DNA from: Ephydatia muelleri
Taxonomy: Eukaryota; Porifera; Demospongiae; Spongillida; Spongillidae
DNA: 64,000 bases
Assembly (NCBI GenBank): GCA_013339895.1
Contig: JABACO010000003.1
Location: 6,810,261-6,874,260, forward strand
Direction of reading: 5' to 3'
Made by a program: the position numbers and the translations under genes. Position 1 is the stretch's first letter, and the number at the start of each line of letters is the position of its first letter. This document shows positions 46,353 through 57,710 of this stretch, one piece after another. The notes below the pieces were generated by a model, which was given only the letters and a program-made list of their open reading frames with translations, did not search any database and was not told the origin of the DNA.

Positions 46353-49308
46353 CAGGGCCGGCGCCGCGGTATAAAGAGTGGTCCGGTTGTACAGTAGTGA
46401 CCCAAACCAGCCCAGCTAGGGGGTATGGGGGAGCGCTGTAAGCTCCCCCATCGGGGTCGGGAGCTCCGCCCCAGAAGCTATAGGTTTTTGCGTTGCAAGA
46501 CTTACGCCAACATAACTGCATGAAACGGAGGCAGAAATATCATATCTTAGCGCGCGCGAAGTTTTGCGTGTTATTTAATCTATCCAATAAATGAAACAAA
46601 TTTCCGCGCCGCCCAAGACAGCAATATGTCGCACGCGGCGCGCGATATTGATGAATTTTGAGATAGTTTTTAGACGCGTTATATTTCTTATGTAGACATT
46701 GCATTATGATTTAATTTTTGCAAAGAACATCAAACAGCGAGTGCATGCATAAACAAAGTCAGTGCATGCATGTATAGTTGCGTGAGTTAACTATAGCTGT
46801 AATAAAGAAACATCATAGGGGAATGGTAGCAAACGTGATTCTTCTTGACTCGTTCTTCATTATGTATTCATTGGCAATGCACTTCAAATCAAATCTGTCC
46901 GTCATTTGATAATGTAGTATGGTTTAACCTGACCTGTGACATTGTACTCCTCAGATATGATTTGATCCTACGCAATGCACTGAATGATCGCTCCGGTCCG
47001 ATGTAGCATTAGTTGCTCGTAGGGTGACTAATAGCTGAAACAGCCTCACAACAGCGCCAAGCAGCTTTCGCTGCATTGTGCTTAGTGCTAAAAGTGCTGT
47101 CTTGATGGAATTGACTGATGGTTTCTCATCTGCAGCTACTTCTGTGCCATAAAGTGTACGTAGGGTTAAGAGTTCAGCCGCAAGCTCTATTTTGTTGAAA
47201 TCATTTGTAAAAAAAAGTTACACACGAAATCAAGCTCCTCTTCATAATTCTGGCCTTTGCATGCCTTAAACAAAAGTTGTTCCACGTTGGAGAAGGTTTT
47301 GAAGCCTTTTTGGTCAAATCTGCTGCGGATGCTCATCACTGCAAGGTCAAAACATTCGAAAAACACTCGACGGTATTCATCCTTAGGAGATGTAGCAAAC
47401 TCAGCCGGAGCAATGCCCGTCTCAAATCGCTGTGATACCTTTCGCTTCCTTGGTAGTAATGGCTCATCAATATCAAACTGCACCCTCATTTTTCAATCTT
47501 CTGCCAAAACAGCTCAAAGTCATTTTCATTCTGCAAACCTTCAAGGGTTTTTACAGTTAACATCGCTATATCATGCCCTTCAATGCTGGATAGGTTTGGC
47601 TGCTGTAGTGTCTTACTAAGCTTGTCAGTATGCTGCAAAATCATCTCAGACAAGACAATGCAGAAAAGAAAGTTGAAGGACTGCATTTGACACCACACCC
47701 CCAGAATCCTTGCCTTCATCTCTGTGTTAGATGTTTCATGCACCCCAGTCTCCCACAGCAGCAGAATGTGGTCGTAGTTGGCAAGAATACTATATAGTGA
47801 TTCAGCACGAACAGTCCACCTTGTTGGGCAAAGGGTTCTAACTCCTGGAGCATCACTACCCATCTCTTCTTTAAGTTGAGATAACATGGCCTCTCGTTTT
47901 GGTGAAAACTTAATCAGCTTCACTATTTCGTAACAGGTGTCCTCATTTTAGGTACCTTTGTTATTGTATCGTTAACAGCTAGGTTGAGTGCATGGCCATA
48001 GCAATGTGTGAACACAGCTCGAGGCTCCAATTCCTGGATCTTTACAGCTACACCAGCTCTTGCTCCAGCCATGGTGCTACATCCATCATAGCACTGACCA
48101 CGAAGCTTTGTGAAAGGTATCTGGAACCGCAAAAAGGCATCTTTTATGGCATCCACAATGCTCTGAGCATCTATCACTGACAGGTAGTATAGCCCTACAA
48201 ACTCTTCTGAAACAGTGAAGTCATCACTAACCCATCTCAGAACTAAGGTCAGCTGCTCCTTGTTAGATTGATCCCTGGTTTCATCTACCATCACAGCAAG
48301 GAAAGGAGAGGTGTGTGTATCATCAAGAAATCTTCTCAGCACTTGATGAGCCATAAGCTCTAGCATCTCATTTTGATTATCATGATGCATATGTTTGCAA
48401 GCCGCTTTGGTAATCCACTGTAGCATTTTTGGATTGCCTTCAGCTCTCACATGAAGAAGCTGAGTGAGGTTAGAGGACAAATTGCTGCCATCACCACGAA
48501 GGGCCAGTCCTTGTCTGGCAAGGAAGCGAACACTTGACAGAATAATCTGCAACATGTCCCTTGCCTCCTCCTCTGCTTTGTGAGCAATACTAAGCTGCGC
48601 GCCAACATCCTTTGTTTGTTTCGGAAGTGTATTAACGGCTTCAACTGCTTCGATGTGAGACTTGGACTGGAGATGCTTACTGAAAGCAACAGTGGCATCT
48701 TTCCAGTTACAAAATCCTGAAGTTACCTGAGACACAAAAACATTTGTCACTCACTAAGCATGACCATATTGCTTGCTCGCGTATAAACTTACAAATGCAG
48801 TTGCAGCGTTTTTACTTGACTTAATTCTGCCCAGCTTAAAGGCAGTGACACAAGTGTGGCAGAACATCACATCTTGTCCTTCATCGTAATGGAGAAAAGG
48901 CCAAGTATCGAACCACTGGCTCTTTGCTGAGCAAAAAACAGGTTTTGTCTTTCCAAAGCTTCGCTTCGGAAAAGCAAAGGATTTAGGATGGTGGGGCTCA
49001 TCAGGTAAGCTGGGAATCGAATCTCGCACATTGACAACAGTAGCCATTTTTTACTGAATGCTGTTAACTTTATTATGCATGTATAGCTAATAACATGCCG
49101 ATATAGATGTAACAGATTAGACTTTGGTCGCCAAATCTGATCATGTGTAAAGTAATAGCATGTTCATGTACTACTTAACGCATAACGGATTGTGCGCGCA
49201 CGCGAAGTGACGTAGTGCAAGAATATACAATGATGTAATTAAAAAGGCCTCAGTTATAAAAAATGGTCCGGTTAAAACCGTGCAACCGGACCTGCGGCGC
49301 CGGCCCTG
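46353..49308 (-). mobile_element. hAT transposon, nearly full length, 2956 bp
   Basis: Terminal inverted repeats CAGGGCCGGCGCCGC and its complement bound the element. TGTAT directly flanks both ends (46348-46352 and 49309-49313), a 5-bp target duplication. A transposase of the ZMYM1/DUF4371 hAT type fills the minus strand. Subterminal GGTCCGGTT occurs near both ends. A related subterminal block recurs in intron 12 of receptor A. Confidence 0.92.
46800..49047 (-). pseudogene. hAT transposase (TTF-type zinc finger, DUF4371, dimerisation domain), frameshifted
   Basis: Exon 1, 49047 to about 48794, encodes a TTF-type zinc finger (PKRSFGKTKPVFCSAKSQWF, then CHTCVTAFKLG) and ends at a GTAAGT donor. 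After a short intron, translation resumes near 48728 (TSGFCNWKDATVAFSKHL) and runs through a DUF4371 region with VMVDETRDQSNKEQLTLVLR and CYDGCSTMAGARAGVA. There is a one-base frame break near 47940 before KLIKFSPKREAM, another near 47488 at an A-run before MRVQFDID, another near 47205 at a T-run, and a further break before ERSFSALRRIKSYLRSTM near 46950. It binds transposon ends and performs cut-and-paste in intact relatives. This copy looks recently dead. Confidence 0.88.
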
Positions 49309-49464
49309 TGTATCGGCCAGCAGTGGAGAGATGGTGTTTTACGAACAACCGTTTCTCAGCACCATTGTGGCACGTATGGAACGGTGCATGGCCTACTCGC
49401 GTGTATCCAGGTGGACGCTCGGATCTCCTCCTAGCTCGTTGACCCGCTAGGCTATATTATAATA

Positions 49465-49530
49465 TAGACGGACTAGACTTCCTGCCTCCATAGGCTATAG
49501 CCTATGGAGGCAGGAAGTCTAGTCCGTCTA
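49465..49530. repeat. Perfect 66-bp palindrome
   Basis: Two 33-bp arms with no spacer: TAGACGGACTAGACTTCCTG onward to CATAGGCTA, then the exact reverse complement. It lies 157 bp beyond the hAT right end and could extrude as a cruciform. Confidence 0.97.
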
Positions 49531-49712
49531 GGTCACAGTGCACGATCGCCATTACTAGTACTGAACTTTTATACGCACAATGGGTACGGAGAGCGACGAG
49601 ACAACTGTAGCTACGACGTTGCTGAGGCTGGCAGTAGAGAGAGCACGTGCTTGGGTGCTATGGGTGAATTTTGCCACCTAGTATATCTATAATATAATAC
49701 CTTGGATACTGA

Positions 49713-50886
49713 ATGTGCTTAGGCAAGGTTATGTATTACCATAACCTGCACCATATTCTCGCCACAACCAATGTTAACTCTGAAGCACTCTCTGAAGCAG
49801 AGTTTGTAGATGGTGCAATTGCAGAGCTTGTATTGGGAGGTTATGTTAAAGTGGCTAAAGAACAGCCAGCTGTGTGCAGTCCACTCAGAGGTGGTGATAA
49901 GAAGCATCTGGTAGCCAACCTGAGACATGTAAACCCCTATCTAAAGTTACAGAAGTTTAAATATAAAGACTTATGTATGGCAATGTTGCTATTTAAGTGT
50001 GCGGATGTGTTCATTTGATCAGGATACCACCATGTTGATGTAGTGGAGCATCACCAGACGTTTGTGGGGTTTAAGTGAAGATCCTGTTTTTATACCTGGA
50101 CGATGATATGTGTGCTGTACAGGGGGAGGTGGAGGAGAGGGTTAGTCACCTGGTAAGGGACACTGGCTGGGTTTTATAACATTGACCTAAAATGCGGAAG
50201 CATTCAGTCAAGCATGCTTAAAAGTTCACTGCAGATTGCATTGATGTAGAGTCATATCTGTCCTAAGAATATAGCCAGCATGTTATGAAGGATTGTATCC
50301 ATGGGTTTGACCTTGGGCCCAGTCACTAGATTCATGACTTAAGGTTTGTATGCGATGTTGGAATCACATGTTGCATGGTGTTATATGCTTACAGAGACTG
50401 CAGAGGGTCCAATTGAACACAACTTTTTTGGTCACAGTCCATCCATGGGTACAATGGGCAACCAATTTGGTGTAGCCCTTCAGCCATGATCATAGTTCCT
50501 AATTACTGTGTTAAGAGTTCATTCAGTCCTATTCGCATTGAGCAATGTCAAAGGTTACACATTTTTGCCAGATTGGATGATTTGTGGGGTCCCTACAAGA
50601 TAGGTTTGCAAACCATGCACGGTTGCACAGTTTCAACTCTGTATTGGCAGTGAGGCCATTGATATGGTTACCACACATTGGGTGTGGAGAACAATTGATA
50701 GTTTCCCGCCACCTGCCCTTCTTCTAGGGGTTTTGAGGCCTGCAGAAGTATGCAAGGCATGGGGCACTTTGATTGTGCCAGCACGGGAGTCAAGCCCCTT
50801 CTGGCCCCTGTTCTGCTTAAATGGGCATGTTTTGTAGAGGTGTTTGTGTCCCGCCCAGTTTGTTCTAACCAGGTGAATCTGGGCAT
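49713..50886 (+). mobile_element. DIRS-type retrotransposon RT/RNase H fragment
   Basis: The open frame at 49713-50018 has SEAEFVDGAIAELVLGGYVK and LVANLRHVNPYLKLQKFKY. After a break, SGYHHVDVVEHHQTFVGFK follows (about 50018-50076), then YLDDD (about 50093-50107) at the polymerase active site. A later piece near 50745-50815 reads WGTLIVPARESSPFWPL, like the DIRS RNase H/linker region. Tyrosine recombinase and terminal repeats are not seen. Stops and frame changes mean it is dead. The assignment rests on the NLRHVN and GYHHVD wording typical of DIRS elements. Confidence 0.65.
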
Positions 50887-50904
50887 GTTTTATTCCAAAG
50901 ATGC

Positions 50905-51195
50905 AGTGAAGCCATCAAGGCACTTTGAACAAGTTGAGAAATGTCCTCGAACACTTCCTCTTGTGAACATGGTGGTCCAAAGACCTTATCAAACTCAAAG
51001 TACACGTTCCTTGAATTCATTGTACAGCAACATCACACAGTAGTGAATTTGCTAAATACAAAGATGCAGGCAAAGATAGCCTTTTATTTATGTCCTGCTG
51101 ACAAGCTATGTATATTTTTTTGTTGTGCTTATTTGAATATCATGCCACATTAATCAAGAAGTGTCCATTGTGAAACATATGGTCCCAGCAGGTAA
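50905..51195 (-). pseudogene. Second copy of the kinesin-14 motor N-terminal exon
   Basis: Minus strand: [20 protein letters not shown] followed by [11 protein letters not shown], closer to the kinesin-14 consensus than the copy at 45199-45335, which reads EDNPQCFQSAW. The homology continues into the upstream intron. The 3' side of this exon is lost before FAYGQTGSGKT, where it abuts DIRS-derived sequence. Confidence 0.72.
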
Positions 51196-51789
51196 TATAT
51201 CCAAAGTAGCAGTAGAGGAGGTAGTGCATGCGTTATCATGGCTGCTGGCTTGGCTTGAGTCAGTGGGTACTGCACCTATAGTCCAAGGAACAGTATGTGT
51301 GTACATGTGTGTGCATGTGTGTGAGGGGTCATTGTTCTGTAACATTGGTATGCAGACCACATAAGTGTACATGGAACGTATGTGGTATGGAGGCAGAGCT
51401 AGGTATTATTCAGATGCCTGTGGAGTTGTATGTGTAGGTCTGGGAGTGAACTCCTGTTGTGAACCATTGTCATTCACAGGTCATTGTTAACCATTTAAAC
51501 AGTTTGATTGTTTCAGGGGAAAGTACTGTACCATCTAATCCTTTCATGTCATTGTGGTAGCATTTCAAAAGTCTCATATCCTGGGTGTCTTGCACTACAC
51601 TTGTGAGGACATAGAACAGAGGAAATGGTGGGGAGAGTTGTGTTTCAATAATGCACTACAGAAACTGAAAGGAAAGCTATATATGTGTAATTGATGTGCT
51701 GTTTAAAATCTATTACCACATGCACCCCCATACAACCCCCTCCCTTCTCAGGTTCCCCTGACAAAGCCCGGACACCACGTTGCCCTCCG

Positions 51790-52439
51790 TGCCCTCTCTT
51801 AACATCATCATCCTCTTCCCCACCTTGGACGTCATCTCGGCCTACCCTCTGGTCACCTGCTCCATGGTCAACAACCTCTAATACCAGGTCATCATGGGAC
51901 GGGACACCTCCCAGCGGAAGCACTCGTACGATGGGTTGATCCTGGTTGCCATGAGAGCGGCGGTGGCCATCTTGCCCATCGTGTGCAGCCTCTTCATATC
52001 CAACCTGGTCTACATCCTCAAGTATGGAGGACTGGTGGGTTTCCTGACAGCCTTCTTCTTCCCCCTAGCCCTCCAGCTGGCCTCCCAGTACAAGTGTGTT
52101 AAGGTGTTTGGGAAGGAGCTTGCACCTGCTGCTGCTGCTAGGGGAACCCCCCTCCAGCCACATGTGGATACTGAGATGGAGGTGCTGAAGAAGGATGGGG
52201 AGGAGGAGGGGGCGGAGCTTACAGAGGGAAGTGAGGATGTTTTGGGGAGGGGGAAGGCCAGGAAGAAGGGAAGGTCTCCTCCACCAGTGGCCAAGGGAAA
52301 GTCGCTGTACATGACACCCTATTCAATTCCGGGTTTGAGTCATCCTGTTGCCGTGGTGATGACAGGCCTGTTGGGAGGAGCTACGTTTGTGATAGCACTG
52401 ATTAGCTTGGCCTATACTGTGGAGCCAAAGTGCCCATAG
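51790..52439 (+). pseudogene. Amino-acid-transporter-like membrane protein, C-terminal part (TMEM104/SLC38-like)
   Basis: The frame reads SLNIIILFPTLDVISAYPLV, a stop (TAA after VNNL), then QVIMGRDTSQRKHSYDG, a membrane segment AAVAILPIVCSLFISNLVYI, a second segment GLVGFLTAFFFPLALQLASQ, a hydrophilic acidic/basic linker of about 90 residues, and a last membrane helix VAVVMTGLLGGATFVIALIS ending EPKCP-stop. The pattern resembles the last helices of the Aa_trans clan, with TMEM104 the closest that I recall. The in-frame TAA and a TGA upstream suggest a pseudogene or wrongly joined exons. Confidence 0.45.
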
Positions 52440-52465
52440 GGTCACACTAAAACTGGATTTGCAAA

Positions 52466-53880
52466 ATGGACCAATATAATGCTTGTTTTGGTGACATAGG
52501 AGTGAAGGTTTCCAGAGGTCAGCGTTACCTGGGTGGCTTCATTGGGGATCCAGTGGGGACAAAGCATTATGTTGAGGCTAAGGTACAAACATGGGTGACT
52601 TCTATCGATAAACTATCCACTGCTGCAGAATCACAACCACAAGCTGCTTATGCTGCTCTCTCAAAATCTTTGCAATATGAGTGGTCTTATTTGCAAAGAG
52701 TACTACTGAACTTTGGCACCTCATTTGCTCCCTTACGTGATGTCATAAACAAGAAGTTCTGGCCTTCTGCTTTTGGCGGACAAATTTCTAACTCTGAGCA
52801 GCATCTGTTCTCTCTACCCACTCGTTTGGGAGGTATGGGCATTTTTGACCCAGTGGAATTAGCAAACGTAGCATACACTACATCAAGGGCATGTACAAAC
52901 TTGGTTGTGGATGCCATTAAAAACAATGCTGATTTTGTGGTAAGTAGTTACAGTGTGAACGTCAGATCGGTCAAAACTGAGAAACACAAGGAACTTGCTA
53001 TGATGCAAACAATGGAGTGTGATTCAGTGCTGGTTTCTTTGGGTAATGATACGAGACGTGCAGTCCAGCGAGCAATTGATGGAAAAACATCTGCTTGGCT
53101 TACTGTTATGCCAATTGCTTGCCACCATTTTCATCTCTCCTCTGTTGAGTTTAGAGATGCACTTTCACTACGTTACCATCGGCCTCTTCTTAAAACGCCA
53201 GGGCATTGTGATGGTTGTGCAGAGAAGAATTCAGCTTCCAACATGCTCTTGATTGTAAAAAAGGTGGCCTTGTTACCCAGCGCCATAATGAAGTGCGAGA
53301 TGCTCTAGGTGTTTTGGCAGCAATTGTGTACAAAGATGTTGTAAGAGAACCCATTGTACAGGAAGCAGATGATTCCAGGGGTAGACCAGCTTTAATTGCT
53401 GACCTCAGCATACGAGGAGTGTGGCAGCCACAAACTGCGGCGTTGCTAGATGTTCGTGTCATAGACACTGACGCACAGTCTTATGCTAGCCGCACTGTCG
53501 ATGCTGTGCTATGTTCAGCAGAACAGGAAAAGAAAAGAAAATACTCAGCAGCTGTTGAAGATAGACGTGCTTCATTTACACCCTTTGTAGTCTCTGTAGA
53601 TGGAGTCTTGGGTCACGATGCACAACACCTGATGAAGCGCCTGTGTGACCAAATTGCGGTGAAGTGGGAGAAGTCACTTTCTGAAGTAATGGGATGGGTT
53701 CGTGCCAGAATGGCTTTTGCTATTCTGCGTGCAACAAACCTTTGCTTGCGAGGATCCAGGGTAAAATGGAGAAGTGGACATGGTATGGATGATGGAGCTG
53801 GCCTCCCTCATTTTCCTCACTGACATTTTCCAAAAGTGCTCATTCCAATGCAACTATTAATTAATTTATTTATTTTTATT
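52466..53880 (+). mobile_element. Non-LTR retrotransposon 3' end (RT C-terminal, zinc knuckle, RLE-like nuclease)
   Basis: Two overlapping frames (52466-53308 and 53215-53823) are one protein broken by a frameshift near 53225. The first gives YLGGFIGDPVGTKHYVEAKV and PTRLGGMGIFDPVELA, typical post-RT sequence. The second continues from the CDGC half of a C-x2-C...H-x4-C knuckle (EEFSFQHALDCKKGG), then QRHNEVRDALG, and a block with RPALIADLSIRGVWQPQ, LLDVRVID and EKKRKY that resembles a PD-(D/E)XK restriction-like nuclease. The knuckle, RHN and nuclease order is that of RLE-bearing non-LTR elements (R2 group). After the stop comes a (TTTA)n-like tail, expected of such 3' ends. Confidence 0.72.
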
Positions 53881-53889
53881 TTTTTTAAA

Positions 53890-53995
53890 GTGTGCACGCA
53901 TGTGTGTTGTATGTGCATGTGTGTTGTATAAGCGTGTATCGATGTGTGTGGATGTGGATGTGTGTGTGTGGGTGTGTGTGTATGTGGGTGTGGAA
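53890..53995. repeat. TG-rich microsatellite
   Basis: A degenerate TG-rich stretch after the retrotransposon tail. Confidence 0.85.
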
Positions 53996-53999
53996 CCTT

Positions 54000-54935
54000 A
54001 TGATTCCTGATCTGAAGGGAGTTTTAAGGGTGATGGCAGGGTAGGAGTGATGTCATGTACTTGCTTATCTATTGGTGTGGGACTGGTATCTTTCTAAAGG
54101 TTTGGTTGTGTTGGGGAGCAACAAAACACTGGGACCTCAGTGCTGGACTGAGTGTCTGCACACTGTACATGGGACCCTTGGGTGAGACCATGCGAAGCAT
54201 TATGCACTTGAATTTTGCATTTAGTCATGCATGTCAGCAAAGAGCTGTGCAATGATAATCTTGCTGGATATCTTTTCTACATTTAACCATACCCACAAGG
54301 TGACAGTGATGTAATGTATGTTTATCAACTGGCTGGCAACTGCTGCGGCAGGATTAACCTCATCACAATTTTCCACATCAGGAAGAGATGTCAACAGTAA
54401 GTGGTTTGCCCACTATCCAGTAACCCTATATTGATGTGTCCACAGGTGCATAGGTGCTGTACATGTGCGTAACAACCATAGCTTGACCCGCATACCTAAT
54501 ATTTATGGCCTACGTATACCGTAGATGTACTCTCTGATCGACGTTTGTGGTGCGCTACAGTATGCCGGTAGTCAAGTTAGGTTTGACATCCTATAAATGG
54601 CAGTCACTGTTTGCATAGTGGCCGATCGAGGGAGAAAGAAAACAAAAAAAGGGGGGGCACATACCCATGCCCGTGGGGGATCATATGCAGGCCCGGAAGT
54701 TGACTCCCCGGGTCCAGGCCTGCATTTCGATATCAGAAGAGTAAGTGGTTTGCCCACTACGAAGTAAGACCCTATTTGCATGTGTCCACCTGAGTGAGGG
54801 AGGGAGAGAGGTGTGTAATTGCCTGGTGGGGGTGTGTTGGAGAGTGGAAGACCTGTAGCCGCTGATGGAGCTTCTATTAATGAAGCAGCTACATGTATTA
54901 CTTGTGCCTTTGGTATTGATTACCTCCTCGTATGT
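54000..54935. other. Intergenic, nothing recognised
   Basis: Contains a short direct repeat, AAGTGGTTTGCCCACTA, at about 54400 and 54742. No coding evidence. Confidence 0.4.
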
Positions 54936-54944
54936 ATTCTCTGT

Positions 54945-54971
54945 GTTTGTGTGTGTGTGTAGTGTGTGTGT

Positions 54972-55010
<39 letters not shown>

Positions 55011-55012
55011 TA
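54945..55012. repeat. (TG)n microsatellite
   Basis: A TG run with a few interruptions. Confidence 0.93.
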
Positions 55013-55197
55013 TGTTTAGAGGGGGAGTTGCAGACGGGTAGGCAGGCTAGACCTACTTAAACCTTAGACAAAGTCCCCATTCCATGCTCTAGATGCTTTC
55101 CCATGCCACATCTAATTATAAGCAGGGGGTAGGTGCACAACCATTCGCCCTTCATCAAAACATTAAACATTGTTTACTCCCTAAACAAAAACACTTA

Positions 55198-55752
55198 CAT
55201 GCATACACACACAAACACACAACATACATACACACAAATACACACACACAAATACACACACAAACACATACATACATGTACATGTACATACACAAACAAA
55301 CGCACACAAACGCGCGCACACATATGCACACACACATACACATATGCATACACAAATGCACACACAAATGCACATACACATGCACACACACACATACACA
55401 AGCACATACACACATAAACACACACAAATGCACACATACACACATACACACATACATATACATACACACATACATACACAGACAAACACACAAACGCAAA
55501 CACACATGCACACACACATGCACACACACATGCACACACACATACACATTCATATACAGACAAATGCACACACAAACGCACACTGCACACACACATGCAC
55601 ACACATACACACACATACATACACTGTACACACATATACACACACAACATACACATATACATACACTGTACACACATATACACACACACTTTACACACAC
55701 ATACACACACAAACGTACACGTACACATACAAACATACGCACATATATACAC
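55198..55752. repeat. AC-rich degenerate array
   Basis: (AC)n and (CACATA)n variants, the mirror image in composition of the TG array at the start of the window. Long His/Thr or Cys/Val open frames are artefacts. Confidence 0.95.
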
Positions 55753-56164
55753 GGTGAACCTATACTAAGTTGTGATTTTCAATTCAGTTCCATACAAGGT
55801 CTCGGAGTGTAATCACAGTATTTATATTGATCAAGAGGCATCTGTACACAAGAGTCCACAACGAAATAATCATGCTTTTGATTAATTCCAAAATCCACAA
55901 CCAAGGCACCCCTCTATGGACGTTTGAGTATGACCCTTGTCCGGGTCAATGTGAAGGCACTGCTGTCAAGAGCCAACACTTTGGATGGTAATTGAAACTG
56001 AACGGTACATGTAGACTTAGTTCAGTAGTGTTTTAATGCGTATTAGGTTATTACGAATATTATCATGTCTTGAGTATTTCATTGTCTTGTGTATGTTTAA
56101 GTCTTGTGTATGTCTTGTGACAGTTTTGCCTCATTATTTTAACATCATTCCTGTTTTTATATCA

Positions 56165-56392
56165 TTCTCCAAACTAACTGGGGCTGGCCCCACAGGTTTG
56201 CGTATTCAGCACTTCATCGACGCAGCTGATGTTCCTTTATCATGCTCGATTCTCCAATCTTTAAAGGGTGTAGTCAACATCCTTGTGGCTGGTAGAGCTC
56301 CACCCATGATAGCATCCTTTCTTGCTGGAGGTAATCTCACTGCTTTGGTTAAGTCTATGCAAGATTCTTCGCTTGATATTCGCCCATTGCAT
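56165..56392 (+). mobile_element. Non-LTR retrotransposon RT N-terminal fragment
   Basis: The frame reads TGAGPTGLRIQHFIDAADVP, SLKGVVNILVAGRAPPMIAS, FLAGGNLTALVK and DIRP. This is the characteristic start of the RT domain (GPxGLR...QH...GGxLxALxK...DIRPI) of the family whose 3' end is at 52466-53880. It stops being recognisable exactly where the minisatellite begins. Confidence 0.7.
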
Positions 56393-56830
56393 GGGATTAG
56401 AAGCATGTGGAGGGGGATTAGAAGCATGTGGAGGGGGATTAGAAGCATGTGGAGGGACAGAGGAGAGATGGGGACTAGAAGCATGTGGAGAGGAATTAGA
56501 AGCATGTGGAGGGACAGAGGAGAGATGGGGACTAGAAGCATGTGGAGGGGGATTAGAAGCATGGGGAGGGACAGAGGAGTTATGGGACTAGAAGCATGTG
56601 GAGGGGGGATTAGAAGCATGTGGAGGGACAGAGGAGAGATGGGACTAGAAGCATGTGGAGGGGGATTAGAAGCATGTGGAGGGACAGAGGAGAGATGAGG
56701 ACTAGAAGCATGTGGAAGAGATGGGGACTAGGGGCACAGAGGAGAGATGGGGACTAGAAGCATGTCGAGGAACAGAGGAGAGATGGACTAGAAGCATGTG
56801 GAGGGACAGAGGAGAGATGGATACTAGATA
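56392..56830. repeat. GAAGCATGTGGAGG minisatellite
   Basis: About 20 imperfect units built from two modules: GGGATTAGAAGCATGTGGAG and GGACAGAGGAGAGATGGGGA. The modules alternate, giving 21-, 36- and 57-bp periods. The array starts inside an open frame derived from a retrotransposon. Confidence 0.93.
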
Positions 56831-57140
56831 TTTCTCTTTGAACCCTGTCGATTCTTTCTTGGACACCCTGAATGCATAGATAAATAGACAACAGTACAAC
56901 GTAGTATTAATTTTGACAGCGTATGAAGAAAGAACCCGGCAAAAGTATTATAATACAATTATAAACATGCTGTTCAACAACGCTTCTTCACTACATTAAC
57001 TACAAGCACTTCAGTAAATGACTGCAATTTTCTATACTAGTTAGTGTTCCATCTTCACTTTTGTGATAAACAACTGATGACCATCTCATGGAGTCTAATT
57101 GGAAAATCCACCTCGCATCCATCTCCCAAATGGTCATGGA

Positions 57141-57515
57141 CTATATATGCCAGCCGGATGGAAAGTATCTTTCAGCGAAGTCATCCTTGTAATAGTTCTT
57201 CCCGTGTCCACGAATAGGCTTCACGCCGCTATCGTTAAATAAATACCTAAATACATCCATTCTAAATGGTACACTGAAACTGCATTTACGAATAGCACCT
57301 AGCCGTAAACTAGCTGCCAAACTGATTATAAAGTTCGAAACACTATCGTTAATGATCCTCAAAGGCGGTTGTGGGTTCAAAAAGGTCCTAAGAACCCAAG
57401 AGTCGATGGAAAACTTATAGACATGGTACGTAACATACTTACCGCTTAGCAGTAGCTGTAACATCAGCTTCAGGGACCCATGCAGGAGGACTCTTCCCTT
57501 CGGTATCCCTCCCAA
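57141..57515 (-). CDS. Unrecognised 124-codon open frame
   Basis: The minus-strand product starts MGGIPKGRVLLHGSLKLMLQ and ends FAERYFPSGWHI. It has mixed composition and is not repeat-driven. I recognise no domain. It could be an exon of a host gene or part of an unlisted transposon. No flanking exons were found with confidence. Confidence 0.25.
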   Translation of the reverse strand: MGGIPKGRVLLHGSLKLMLQLLLSGKYVTYHVYKFSIDSWVLRTFLNPQPPLRIINDSVSNFIISLAASLRLGAIRKCSFSVPFRMDVFRYLFNDSGVKPIRGHGKNYYKDDFAERYFPSGWHI

Positions 57516-57710
57516 AGGACTAGATATTCAGTATGCCTCTATTGTGAAGAATGATGCTTTTTACAATGACATCAACGGAAACAGGCCATACATGCAAACG
57601 CGCACCTTCCGTTTCCTACTGGCTACAACACGTTCAACTGGATAGAATGCGCCACTTGCACTGCCGCCATTCATTTCACCACAAAACTAATATTAATGTT
57701 ACAAAATTAA

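Noticed and set aside
55093-55812. 239-codon open frame rich in His and Thr
   Set aside because: Produced by the AC-rich array; overlapping frames on the other strand are equally open.
56036-56698. 220-codon open frame as one protein
   Set aside because: The first half is a retrotransposon RT fragment and the second half is a minisatellite translation; not a single gene.
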